A DNA stretch of 64,000 bases. It comes from Agrocybe praecox (Eukaryota; Basidiomycota; Agaricomycetes; Agaricales; Agrocybaceae). Below the pieces are notes generated by a model. It was not told the DNA's origin, searched no databases, and saw nothing but the letters and a program-made list of their open reading frames with translations. The stretch lies in NCBI GenBank assembly GCA_964017145.1, contig OZ024850.1, positions 3,387,618 to 3,451,617 on the forward strand, given 5' to 3'. Each line of letters starts with the position of its first letter. Within the stretch, counting starts at the first letter, position 1. Shown here in pieces: positions 23,772 to 34,950 of this stretch. The position numbers and the translations under genes are program-made.

Positions 23772-26700
23772 AGAAACTGTATATTTCTCGACTTGTATAC
23801 TCGGTACGTCCGTATCAGGAACATAAAACAACGGGAGTAAAGACCTGGACTGAGTAGGAATGTGTCACTGTCGTAGCTGTCCAGTCCATTTTCGCCCCCT
23901 TCATGTCTTCCATATCTCCTCGCGGAAGGACAATCGTCCCATGTAATGTACGTGCAAAAAGAAGGGCCGTTCTTTGTACGTGAGTTAGCTGCGACATTCA
24001 GATGAATAGACCTGTATAAGACTTCATCAATAAAAGAAAGCTGAAAGCAGTGAAATAACACAGCAAATGATCAGTAGATTAAGAGCGAAATGACGAGGAC
24101 AAATGACTACCATTGAACTTGGAGCGATCTGAAAGCAGTCACGCATCGCTGGCATCAGAAAGGGTTAGCCTGACATCCACCACTTTAATTGAGATCAATT
24201 AAGCAGAATCAATAGCAGAAAGAAGGTTGAATCGAAAATCAAAGCAGTAAGGAAGCGGGAACAAGAGAAAAGGAGGTTAAAAATCCTTCTTTCCTTGGTG
24301 GACATATCACGCCAAAAACCAGCGTCTTCGTCCCCGTTGACGTTGAATCCGCAACGTAATCCAGTAAGAAATTCACGCAGAACACCAGCAAATCTAGTCC
24401 AAATTCTATCGTTTCCGAAACTGGAACGAGGGCCGGGAAGGACCAGAAGGATGGCTGGACTGCATGTAGAAGTATTCTGGCAAGAGGACGGGAACACATC
24501 GCGAAAGAAAATAGCCGGCATATGAGAACTTTGTGAAGGAAGCGCGAACACCGAAAATGACTTCGTGCAATGCAAGTAAAGACTAGGAAAGAAATGAGAA
24601 CAGCGATACAAGAAAGTAGCTAAGAAAAGAAAAAAGAAGAGAATAAGAATTGGAAAGGATGCTTACTGCGAAATGGATACTTCATGTTTCACAAGTATTT
24701 CCGATACTTCCATATCGGAAAAGATGAGGCAACTTGGCTCATTGGTAACATGCGATATGCCACATGCCACGCCCTAGCGCTCTTGAACCATTCATCCGGA
24801 AGTGGAAATAAGCTAAATCATGATTCTGAACCATCGTCCGTCCTCTGAACTCTTGTGTTCAAAGGTCTGTAGCAAAGATCACCAGGAATCAGAAATGATA
24901 CAACAAGTAGAGACGTACGAGCAGCTAGCCCACAGAAAACAGCAGTTGGACCCCCGCCCAGCGCGCCCAATCCCACACCCTCCCTGCAATCATAGTTTGC
25001 TGCCCATACGCCCAGGTTGTATGCTGTCGCAGCTGGAGGCGTGTAAAGGACTTGATCTAGGATCCGATCCAGCTTCGACCGAGCTTCGTATGTTTATGCT
25101 TGAGTTTGAATTCCAACGCCAAGTTGACAGCCTCGATGCGTCGTTGCAGCGAAGATGTACAAAGGGCGAAGTAGGAGCCGTTAACCTGCCTATGGGAAGG
25201 CAGCTGGACAGAGTCTCCAGAATATCGTCAACAGGCTGGTGCCTCCAAGCCTGTAGCAAAGAACATGAAGAATAAGAAATAATACAATAGACGAGTGAAC
25301 AAAACGCACAACCAACCAACCCATAGCGAACGGCAATTGGACCACCCGACACTAAGCCACCCTCTCCCACATCATCTGTCCAATAGAACCAACGCAACAC
25401 CGACGGCGAGCGGAGGGGGCGAGCATGTGTACTTAATGGATTGCTGGAGCAAAAAAGTACGAAAAGCGAAGTAAAACCGCGGGAAGGGCTAGCGTAACAT
25501 ATGAACATGGATAACAGTCGCATTTGGGGATGAGAACGGTTTGCTCACCACAATCATCGAACGCGACCCTCGAGCCCGCTAAGCCCGCAGATCCTTCCGA
25601 TTAGCAAAATCCGACGGCCAGTCCTTCTCAAAGGAGCGAGCCAAAATAGGGGAGGACCAGATTGAGAATGAATGTCGACGTATTCTTAGGGGAAGGCATT
25701 GAGATAGACATTCACGAGGAGTGGCGAGATTGAGAGAGAAATCAAGGTGCCAGCTAATAGTTCTCTTAAGAAGGAAGAGGGTGAGAAATTGAAAGGAAAT
25801 AAGGAGACATATGTACCTACCAGTCTGTCGTGTGGACACCTGTCCAGCGAACGTGAAGGTGGTCAAGATCCGCTCTCACAGGCATGGGTAGATATAGAAA
25901 AGTGCGACAAGGTTTGGAGTTGTACACCTTAGATCTCCAGGAGTGGGGAAAGAACAAAGCAAGGAAACGTTTAAACAGCGCAGTGAAAGTGATCGCCAGG
26001 TCATCACTGCGCAGAAATAAAATCAAGTTCACACTCCGCCATCGGCATCACACCGGCATCCTTCATTCTCCCAACGAGACGTAGGTGCCAGGAATGCCGC
26101 CAGCCTAATATGTACATCAGTAGAGCTTTACGATCATTCTCGGCTTCATTGTACATGATTGGTACGCGGCCCAGCCCTTAATATTTGTACTTGAATTGAG
26201 AAGAAGAAGATTCCATTACGAGGGAGATCCCAACATCGGAACGGCCGCCCCATAGGTTAAGCAGCTGCGTCTACGCTTGTATATGACTATAACTAATTGA
26301 TACTACAGAGAAACTCTGGCCTAGGGACACCAGGAACCTAGACCATTGTGATAATCTAAACCCACATCTATGGGACAATCAACACGATGATTGCCAAGGC
26401 ATCATTCGAGCAGAGCACTTACACTGACTTAGTACGTACTTCTCCGAACAGATCGAATAGATGTAACAGAGACAAATCATGATTAGCTCCACCCACATAT
26501 CTGATGAGAATTATATATCTCATAGAAGGATCCTAAATCAGAATCTTAACTAGGTACAACGAAGCCTTTGATATGAGTAAATCCCTAGTACTTGCCTCGT
26601 TGCGAGCCATAAAAATAGCAAATCCGACTAGACTCCTAAGCAATATCAAACTTGATAACGAACAGCATTGGATTGTTCTGCCGTGCTAGACAGGGCGTAG

Positions 26701-26789
26701 ATATTGAAAGGTGTTTACTTCACGGGAATCTTCTCCGAGTTGAATTAAATAACGAGGCAATGTTGTGTCTCTTTATACATACACGTAAT
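23772..26789. repeat. Repeat-derived gene-free stretch between D and E
   Basis: From about 24,100 to 26,050 the plus strand is purine-rich, like 1-2110 and 41,450-42,500. An imperfect direct repeat is visible: the CTGTAGCAAAGA...GAAAT.ATACAA segment at about 24,863 recurs at about 25,251, roughly 388 bp apart. A piece at 26,036-26,056 (CCATCGGCATCAC) matches the end of the dispersed repeat copy at 42,807-42,871. No gene-like frame is supported. Confidence 0.4.
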
Positions 26790-28265
26790 TTATATAATGC
26801 CATACTCGTAATCTGGATCCCTTGTGATCTCCACCATCTTGGTGATGCTGATTGTAACAGCAGCACGCTGAAGGAAGTATGGTCAGTCAATATCAGGGAA
26901 GCCTATGGTCTTACTATAGGTACCTGTGAACTGTGTACTCCCTGCTGTTCTGACTGGTAGATAATTGCCGATGGGCCCTGGTCCTGAGCTCTGAGAAGTA
27001 TACGTCCATTAAGTCTGTCTTGCGTGTTTAGAATGCCAAGAAATATAACAGCAGTGTATGACCTACGAAGCAAATAGAGAGTTTGATAACACTGTAGACG
27101 TAGAATATTAATGTCATATTAATAGCGGGGTGTAAGATACGCACGTCGCGCAAAGACCAAGTGTAACCCAAGCCAGGCATCTAGGGAAATTTTCAGTCAT
27201 TCCGCGGTACAAGAAAAGAGCCGGATAAGTAATAACATACAATTTCCTGGAATAGTGAGAAACTTGACGCATTTTGAGTGCTTCTTTCCTCTTTAAGAAA
27301 TTTTAAAATTGATACGTACACATATGAGAGTTGTCACTTCTGTCATGCTGGTCAAAATCCCGGTATCTATTGCACAGGTTGGCGTCATTATTTATTGCAA
27401 AAAATAAGCCTACTCACGCAATGTCCATGCTATAATTCTATTTATCATTGCAGAAGTACTGAAAGAACGTTAGAAGGAGATGTAATGGGTAATAAACGCA
27501 ACTCACTGTTTGTTCTCGGTTGACTGTTGAGCGAGCATTAAATGAAATGCTAGAAGTACTGCGAGAACAGAGTCGACTACAGTCCCCACGGCCAAAACAA
27601 GCTCAAACATCCATTGCCACCTCTGTTCGAATGTAATCAAGGAAGGATTAATGGCCTCTACTACTGCTATCCCAACGGTAAAAACTGCTCTAGTCGTTGA
27701 TAATCCCCAGCATATGATTGGAAATGTTAATCCACGTCCGACAACCCTCAATCTGTGCGCAAAGAAGAACTGGAGTCATCGCGAGAATTAATGCACTACT
27801 AGGAGGACCGACACAAGTGGAAAACATACCTGGACGATGGCGGTTATAGCTCCACTGAGAACCAGTGCCACGATAAAAGAGGGAGGCAGGAATGATGGTG
27901 CATCTGGGTCTCCCCACCCTCGTATTGCCATAATGTAGACAGTATCCCAAGCACATATGCAATGTGTGAGCTCGCATAACCTGTTCCTAATGAGATCGGC
28001 TGACTTCGAAGTATACATTGGGAGTTACCACACGGTCAAAACCTATACCGTGCAGTGAGAATTATATTTGTTAGAGTAGCAAAATATCCATGTTGCGCAC
28101 CATAATCTTTACCCATCTCCTATCCGTGGGAAAGCCAGTATAGTAGAGGTAGGCTTGGATGGTGCAGATACCGAACAGCAAGGTAGAAATGAAAAGTGCA
28201 ATCAGTACTACCCCAATCGTGTCACGGACATCATATAGCGGTACTACTGGATGTTCCATAGACAT
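26790..28265 (-). CDS. DUF6534 multi-pass membrane protein, copy E
   Basis: The ATG is at 28265 (MSMEHPVVPLYDV), chosen over an upstream in-frame ATG by alignment with copies A, C and D. The first exon is 28101-28265. It is followed by a 14-nt exon (GTTTTGACCGTGTG) and nine more, with lengths 151, 263, 41, 47, 22, 36, 25, 91 and 78 nt, giving about 310 residues and a stop at 26790-26792. Landmarks are RDTIGVVLIALF, FGICTIQAYLYYTGF, WGDPDAPSF, RWQWMFEL, TGILTSMTEVTTLIC, FLTIPGN, LLSNSLFASLNGR and the tail DPDYEYGII. There is no lesion. It lies tail-to-tail with gene D across a repeat-rich gap. Function unknown; the strict exon conservation indicates recent duplication. Confidence 0.86.
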
Positions 28266-28295
28266 AAGAGTGTTGTACATGTGTTTGAGTTACGA

Positions 28296-28302
28296 CTTTA
28301 TA
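28296..28302 (-). promoter_or_regulatory. TATA box of DUF6534 gene E
   Basis: TATAAAGTCG on the minus strand lies about 35 bp before the ATG at 28265. Confidence 0.5.
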
Positions 28303-28349
28303 GAAGCTTAAATTGACTTCTTCATGATAACAGATAGTCTTGATATCAA

Positions 28350-28403
28350 GAAGCCCCTAGCATTCATTGGATATGACGAACCCGCGTAATCTTGAAATAC
28401 TTG
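28350..28403 (-). promoter_or_regulatory. Conserved upstream block of DUF6534 gene E, with CCAAT
   Basis: On the minus strand the order is CAAGTATTTC, ATTACGCGGG, TCATATCCAATGAATG and CTAGGGGCTT. It matches the A block at 5068-5120 almost base for base in the TCATA...CTAGG part. Confidence 0.5.
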
Positions 28404-28544
28404 AGACACACACAACAGGTCATGAGCATGATGCAAATGATGCATGCTTATTTTTAACTATGCGAGGTAGTTCGAACCTATTTGCGCTGCCGAGTTAATG
28501 ATCTTCATTAATTTGAGAATCCAGTATAGAACTTGCATTCGTAC

Positions 28545-28821
28545 CGTTTTGGTAATATTGATTGTGACGCCAAGCTGAAAAGTTAAGATTAGATTAGTCA
28601 ATACTCGTCAGGGAAACATATGATCAACATATTTTACCAGTATTGGAGACGGGTCACATCAATTTTAAAAACTTCCTATCCAGGGGAAAACAAGTGTAGC
28701 AAAAGTACCCCTGAAAGGTACAGACACCGAATAGTGGAGTGGATAGAAAAAGTGTGATAAGCAGCATCCCAATTGTGTCGTGAGCGTCGTGCGGCGGGGT
28801 TACTGCGTTCTCTCTGGACAT
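28545..28821 (-). pseudogene. DUF6534 copy F, internally deleted remnant
   Basis: Exon 1 of a sixth copy is intact from the ATG at 28821: ENAVTPPHDAHDTIGMLLIT, then FGVCTFQGYF and FPLDRKF, ending at the normal donor position. Instead of exons 2-10, the next recognisable piece is only about 80 bp further on: an acceptor (CTTTTCAG) and a decayed last exon reading VTINITKTV, like VTISITKMV in copy E. Thus roughly 1.2 kb of the gene is missing. A TATAAAGTCG box still precedes it. It lies about 560 bp upstream of E in the same orientation, so it is a dead tandem copy. Confidence 0.75.
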
Positions 28822-28874
28822 GATCATCACACAAGTATCATGAAGCTTAAACGTTTAAACATCCAGGGTGACGA

Positions 28875-28881
28875 CTTTATA
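28875..28881 (-). promoter_or_regulatory. TATA box of DUF6534 remnant F
   Basis: CTATAAAGTCGTCA on the minus strand lies about 54 bp before the remnant ATG at 28821. Confidence 0.45.
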
Positions 28882-31800
28882 GGGCTACCACCAGTTCGGG
28901 TTTAAAAAAGGGAGCCGTTTATGGATAGGACGGATACGGATAATCCTAGAATCCTTAAAACCCACCCAGCGGGTCATGCATCATAGATCATAATGCATGA
29001 TGTGTTGGCTGTGGTTCTTTCCACTATACGAATGATATAATTAGATCCTAGTACCATCTAATGTGAGTACGTCCTTGTTTTCCATTTGATGATCCAATGC
29101 CTAGGCTACTACTGGATCAGTACCAGCGCCGCAAGTGTTTGGGAATGTTACGCAGGTACGTTCATTCTCTTGATGTTCCAATCCGATTTTTATGCCAATA
29201 TCAGGTGTCTCTAGAAAGAGCTGCCGGATAGCTGTGTACAATGCGCGCTCGAGCCTCGTATCGGCATGCCTTAGACAGATGTGCCGTTGATGCCGTTTGC
29301 TAATTGATCCGACGTCGGAGTTAAATTCATCGGGTACGTCGGAATTATTGCCAGCCAATATATTTCATTTCCTCCACAACAATGGCTTGCCCACCCACTT
29401 CCTTCTCTTTTTCTCTTCCTAGGTCACCCACCGGTGCGTGCTGGCAACATATAATGGCTACAGACACCAAATTAGAGTTTAGTTAAAGCAAAAACGACAG
29501 AGGTACGAATGCGTTCAATTGTCCAGCAAAAAGTACCTATAAAGTTCTCTTTCCTGTTTTACAGCGTCAATATTGAAATATTGACAAGACATACCTGGAT
29601 ATATGTGATCGGGGCTGGACGGGGAACATCATGCTGTGTAACACAAAACGCAAGCAGAAGCTGGCCCACTTATGCACTGCTCAACGGGCTGCAGAGGCAA
29701 CGCTATGGAGGATTTTTTTTGTCTTTTCCGCTAGTGTGACTGCACGCCCATCAACCTAGGATTCCAAGCATAGTGAATACTATAAGCATGTCCGAAATAT
29801 CTTCTCCACCTTTCATTGATGGCCAGCTGTCTTCCTTTCAATATCCAACATGAATTGCCCTATTCTTTGACGCCCTGAGGTTCTGGGCTGCCCATACGTT
29901 CGGCAAAAAGGTCTTCAAGCTCTTACGTGGTCGGACGATGTGGATCGAAGACGAGTTGGAGGATGTGATGCTGAATATCAAGGGTATCTCGGCCAAATGG
30001 GACGGTATTGTTAGTTGGTCTGGTGCGTTGATTACCTGGAATTTTTTTAGTGCGCCCGAACTAATTTCACTAGGTACAGGAGCGAGTCGTCATTCCCTTC
30101 AATGTTCACGCGTTCACGTTCGGGTCACTTTTCCTGATGCATATCAACTGGCCGATGCAGCGTCTCAATTCTTCCATTGTCGTCAACGGACACTTATATT
30201 ATCTTTGCATACCACACGATTTCAGACGGGCTATACGTTTGCGTACGTTTCTTGCTCGCGTGCGTCTGACCTGTGCACCATAAGCGTTTGCAGGACCGTC
30301 ATGTATGACGTTGGACCCCAACGAACGAGTCAATGTGGAGAAGCTGCTCTTGTGCGTTGGTTGATTATGAACTCTAGCGTACTCGAGCTAATTATTCTAG
30401 GTATAGAATCGGCTTCTCTTCAAGCGTCGCCGGCTGCTCTCAAGCTCGTTTTCTTCAATATTCATATCATCTCCAAGTCTGCTCGACTGGCCGTTGTGCC
30501 GTTTTAATCGCACAAGAAGCTCACTTTATCATTTCTGTAGTCTACGCATTCGTCTCGAGTTCTGCTATGTATCGTCCTTTACCTGACGAAGCTATCGCAG
30601 CTCGTTTTCTATTGTGACTCCTGCGCCCTGGACTCTAGAGCTCATCAAGCCCGCCCCCCTCTCTTTTTTGTTTTAATTTTACGTTCACAGCCAGATATCA
30701 GCTCTAATTTTTTTGTTTTCAACATCCATGGACATGGAGGTCTACTAGACTGTAGAGATGTCAGCTTCTTTGCAGCACGTATTCTTTCCATATACTTATT
30801 CGCCATAGGTTTATTTCTGTATTACTACAACAATCCAGTACCTATGGACTGTCCGCGTTTTTCTCTCGCGTTTTTGTCGTCCCACTGTACGTCAGGGATA
30901 CTTCCCTTTATCAAGCCGGAAAGAATGCGTCTAGCGTTCTTAATCGCGGCGCAACGACCGAGGTCTCCCTTTCGCGCAAATCATACATCTCGGCTTGTCG
31001 CTTTCCGCCCACGTTTCTCGGTATCTGTGTGCGTTCGGTTCCGTCCTTTCCGATTCGAGCCTTTCAAGTCGCCAGTTCGTATGTCTTCCGATGAAGCCAT
31101 CGCCAGTTCACGGAATGGCGGCCGGATCGATAACAAGGACAATTTTCGGAGGGTATTTGAAGCTTCCTTCGTTCAAATACTTGTTTCTCCTGGCTACCAC
31201 TATCCCCTAATTACCCCTGCGCGATGTACCACTTGCGTGTCGGCTGTAGGCGCATAGCTTACTTCGTCATGCGTGCTCCAACTCCTGGATTATTACGCGA
31301 GGCTCTTTTTTGGCGAATACATCCACGGATATCCAAGACTGTCTGGTATTCTGGCCATCGTAAGCTCATAGATCTGAATCGCTCTTGTTAGCAATAACGT
31401 TTTCGCTGTAGGGGAATGACTGATCGGACGTGTTTCGATCGACATCGATGGCCGCCTTGTAATGGTTAGTTAAGTTCCGGTCCCTGGTGCGTGTGCTTTC
31501 CCTGCTTCTCGGACATTTTTACATAAATATTTTGGTTTCGGCTCAGAATGTCAGTCGCGCCAGCAATTAGAAATAATGTTCATTCTGCTTGTCAATGAGC
31601 GAGTGAAATAGTAAGAAATACGCAGGAGACTTTCGAGACAGTTTAGCTTGGATGGACTGTTTGCCGCTAGTGCCGATGCATTGATTGATCGATGATCATT
31701 GATGCGACTGCGGAGTTGGGTCTTGGATGTTCGGGGATGTCGGACTTTTTGCTTTCTGCCAGCGCAACTGACAAAATGACTGCATTTGCTTGCTCACCGG

Positions 31801-33342
31801 AACCCCTTCGTCCCTGGAAACTTTCATATCCTTCAGGGCTTCTTGTCTCGATCACCCACACATTACACTTGCTTGCATTTGTTATTGGTTCATTGGCCAA
31901 GTCGGACGGTCCGACAGACATTCCACCTCCACGACACAGCAACTTCATCAGAGCTAGATCAAAGTCAGATGACTCGGGCAAGGACAATCTACGATGCGGG
32001 AGGCGTGAAATAGAGTCAGGGTTTTGCAGCTTACTACTACTTAGAGTTTTGTATTTGTTCTTCCTGCGTCGGTGATCAGTTCCAAAGTTCTGCCATCCAC
32101 GCCTTCATGCCATAATCCATTCCCTCTGTTCCCGTGATACCTTGGATCCCGTTAGGAACAGTGCGTAAAGAGGTCATGCTGGATTTGTGCTGTGACTGTT
32201 GGAGGTGTCAGGCGCAGCCAGCTTACCATGACACTATTGAAAACTTGTGCAGCGACCACCCGAAATGGGTTTCCTCCTCCAAGCCCATCGTCCCCGTTCT
32301 CGTCTACTACTTCCACGCTTGCCCCACTCGTTCACTCTTGCATTCATGCGTTCACCTGTAGGCCGTGATAAAGACAATTTCCTCTGGTCCTCCGCACCTC
32401 TCGGTCGCTTCGCGAACGACAGCCGTCGGATTTAATGGCAAATTTTGTTATCATGCCTGGATAGTAAAGTTTAACGTCGAACATTGAACTTGGATACCTT
32501 GAAATTCGACATCATAAATCATAACTTTCATCGACATCAATATCATCCAAGCTAAGTAATACACTTCACTCTTTCTGTTGATGCTCCTTTATAACGATTG
32601 TCATTATTTTAGAACACACACCATACGCCTATTCGCATTGGCGTCTAATGCTTGGTGGGCTGGTTCGAATTTCATCTAGCCAATCCTGAACCATCAAATA
32701 TGTATCATATTTGACCCGTCCGTCCCAGCCGTTCCTTGCTCTTATATCGTTTCGTTTCTTCCCTCGGGATTCAGGCCGAATCCAGGATCCTTATAGCACG
32801 ATACGATTGGTCCCGTTTTGAAATTGGCAGGGCAATAACTTTATCGTTCGTTCTTCCATGCCATACGACGATCTTTATGAACTTCTGTTATATCGACCGC
32901 TCACTCGGTCAGACGGAAATTATGCAGAAGGGTGAGTACTCGTAGCCTTGAGTTTTCATATTAAGGTCTTTCTCTTTTCCTACGATACCGTTCGACCCAT
33001 CCACTGTGTCATGCGACTTTGGCATAGCTTGTCCCGACATGGAAAGTTGAAAACCAACACGAATATCTGGCTTTGACTTTACCGGTATTCATCGCACATT
33101 TTCCACATCGAGGAACGTACGCTTACCATAGATCTTTTCTGTTATCCAAGACGAGAGATTTTACACGAAATAGGAACGCGATCCGTTAAATCTGACCTTA
33201 CAGAAGACGTTTTGCGCATGCTCGGGGGTACTTACCAAGAACGTAGTCATCCGGCAATATAATACATTATTTTGGAATTTTATTTCGTTCATGGTCCTTG
33301 TCTAAATATTCTATTTCTCTCTTGCTGCAGCTCATACGAGGA
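28882..33342. repeat. Repeat-derived, pyrimidine-rich gene-free stretch
   Basis: The plus strand from about 29,900 to 33,200 is pyrimidine-rich, the mirror image of 7000-8700 and 24,100-26,050. The segment 30,950-31,210 aligns with the minus strand of 7000-7450. An inverted CTCCGACGTCGG repeat lies at 29,308-29,356. The frame 29,938-30,507 (189 codons) has no recognisable domain and shares the skewed composition. I see no supported gene. Confidence 0.45.
29308..29356 (-). repeat. Dispersed CGCTGGCA...CTCCGACGTCGG repeat, inverted copy
   Basis: On the minus strand the order is GGCTGGCA, ATTCCGACGTACCCGA and TTAACTCCGACGTCGG. It is the closest relative of the copy at 9043-9093. Confidence 0.6.
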
Positions 33343-34110
33343 TCAGTTACCTGTTCCTTTCGTGGTATCTATGCCTCGGGTTCCTTTCTTTCTTGTGCTG
33401 GTGGAATTGTATACGTACTCAGATGAGCCTTCACTGAATAGGTTCATTGATCCACTTTTGCCAGTTCGACGACTCCTTTCGATTTGCGGATACAAATTGC
33501 TCTCAACGTTATCGCTTACGTCGCTTCGTGAATATGGACCGGGCTGAGCGCGTGTAGCTCGATAAACAGAATTCCGGAGATTTCCGTGGACTCTAGTTCT
33601 TGTAGCTTGGGTCCCTGGATCCCTTGATTCCGATTGAGTCACAACGGCTGCATGTGTAGTTGGTCTAGCGTAGAAGTTAAAGATCCCGCCGTATATATGA
33701 ACATCTGTGGCATTGCTAAAAAATGCAAAGCCGTCCCTTCTTGCTTGGTTGTTGGGTGGGCTCTGCGTGGAAATGGATGCTTGCTCCTGTGTCTGGTTGT
33801 CTCTGACAGTATAAGAAGGAGGATTGGAAGTGTAAAGTCTCGATTCCGCGGAGGTCGTTTCACCGCGGCTATCGTTATTATTACCGTCGTTGTCATCACG
33901 TTCTTCCCAATCTCGTGGGTTATGTGGACTCGAATTATCTATGTGATTGACATTGGGACCAGCGGCTCCTGGAAATGAGCCCGCAACAAAGGATCCCCCA
34001 GATATTACGAAGTTCGATGCCCCTGTAAACGCTTCGTGTATTATTTGACGCCCGTCAGAGGATACAACACCAGGTGTGCCACTGGTTACGAAGATGTTGT
34101 AATTTGGCAT
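33343..34110 (-). CDS. Orphan protein with GG-x-F motifs, copy 1
   Basis: This is an intronless frame of 255 codons from MPNYNIF. An upstream in-frame ATG at 34143 is less likely, because the paralog at 36678 starts with the same MPN and both are preceded by the pyrimidine run GTTTCTTTC. Sequence features are SSDGRQIIHEAF, then ASNFVISGGSFVAGS (about residues 30-44), a polar Asn/Asp/Ser/Gln-rich linker, ATDVHIYGGIFNFYA (about 127-142) and a basic, polar tail. There is no signal peptide or membrane segment. I do not recognise a characterised domain. Basidiomycete genomes do encode other proteins with NFxIxGGxF-like motifs, whose role I do not know. Antisense frames exist but lack such repeats. 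Confidence 0.7.
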   Translation of the reverse strand: MPNYNIFVTSGTPGVVSSDGRQIIHEAFTGASNFVISGGSFVAGSFPGAAGPNVNHIDNSSPHNPRDWEERDDNDGNNNDSRGETTSAESRLYTSNPPSYTVRDNQTQEQASISTQSPPNNQARRDGFAFFSNATDVHIYGGIFNFYARPTTHAAVVTQSESRDPGTQATRTRVHGNLRNSVYRATRAQPGPYSRSDVSDNVESNLYPQIERSRRTGKSGSMNLFSEGSSEYVYNSTSTRKKGTRGIDTTKGTGN

Positions 34111-34950
34111 TAGGTATGGAAAGAAACAGCGGCGCACACACATATATGTACTTCAGCCTTATTTACTCGTGTTATTCCCACCTGACAATAGTGGGGATGA
34201 ATACAACAATGCGTCAATTTCGGACGGGCTGTGGCAGTTGAGAAAGGCAGTAGGTTACTGTTCAACATGAGTTTCATCCCTAGATTTACGCCCGGCATGA
34301 TGCTCTTGTATCGAAAAGATATACTCATTGTTATCTGGTCATTTTCTTCCCACATATATACACATTCGTCCTCACTAATCATCCATAGAGGTTTTAAAGT
34401 AAATCTATATACGCCAGAACCTGCGTGGATGCTTGGTTGTGTTTTCTATGCCCGCCCTCAGGTGACAGAGCAGGTGAAGGGGTTCGTCATGTCATTAAGG
34501 TTGGGTTGGATGAGGTGGTAGAAGGAACACGCTCCATATCCCAAGTTCTATCGGAAAGTACAATCATGCCAGCCCCTCCCTCAGAGTCGAAACAGCCAAA
34601 TTCGCTAGAAAACACCTTGGGTTAGTGGCATATGCATTAAGCCTTTACTGGAACAAACAAATTAAGGTTTTCAGAGTTGCCCTGGCCGTCGTAAATGGTA
34701 CGCAGAATTTTACGACTCTTTCCATGGCCATATGCATTGTTGGAATACTTTCCTTCTATTTTAGAGAAACATTGTTTTGAGTCTGAAAGACAATGCCCTG
34801 GTAACCAAATCAGGCTTCAGCTTTGGCGTTCAATGTGTGACACAGCGCCATTATTTTGAAAGCTATATAATGTATGCTTATATTTTCTAAGTCATCTACC
34901 CCCTTGTCCCCTTGACCTTGATAGCAGGGCTATCTCTTTCCACCTTAGCC
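34111..34950. other. Divergent intergenic stretch
   Basis: This is the upstream region shared by the minus-strand orphan gene and the zinc-finger gene. It contains short TA-rich runs such as CATATATG near 34,139. No gene is supported. Confidence 0.35.

Noticed and set aside
29938..30507. Frame of 189 codons
   Set aside because: It has no domain, no conserved start context and the skewed composition of the repeat blocks.
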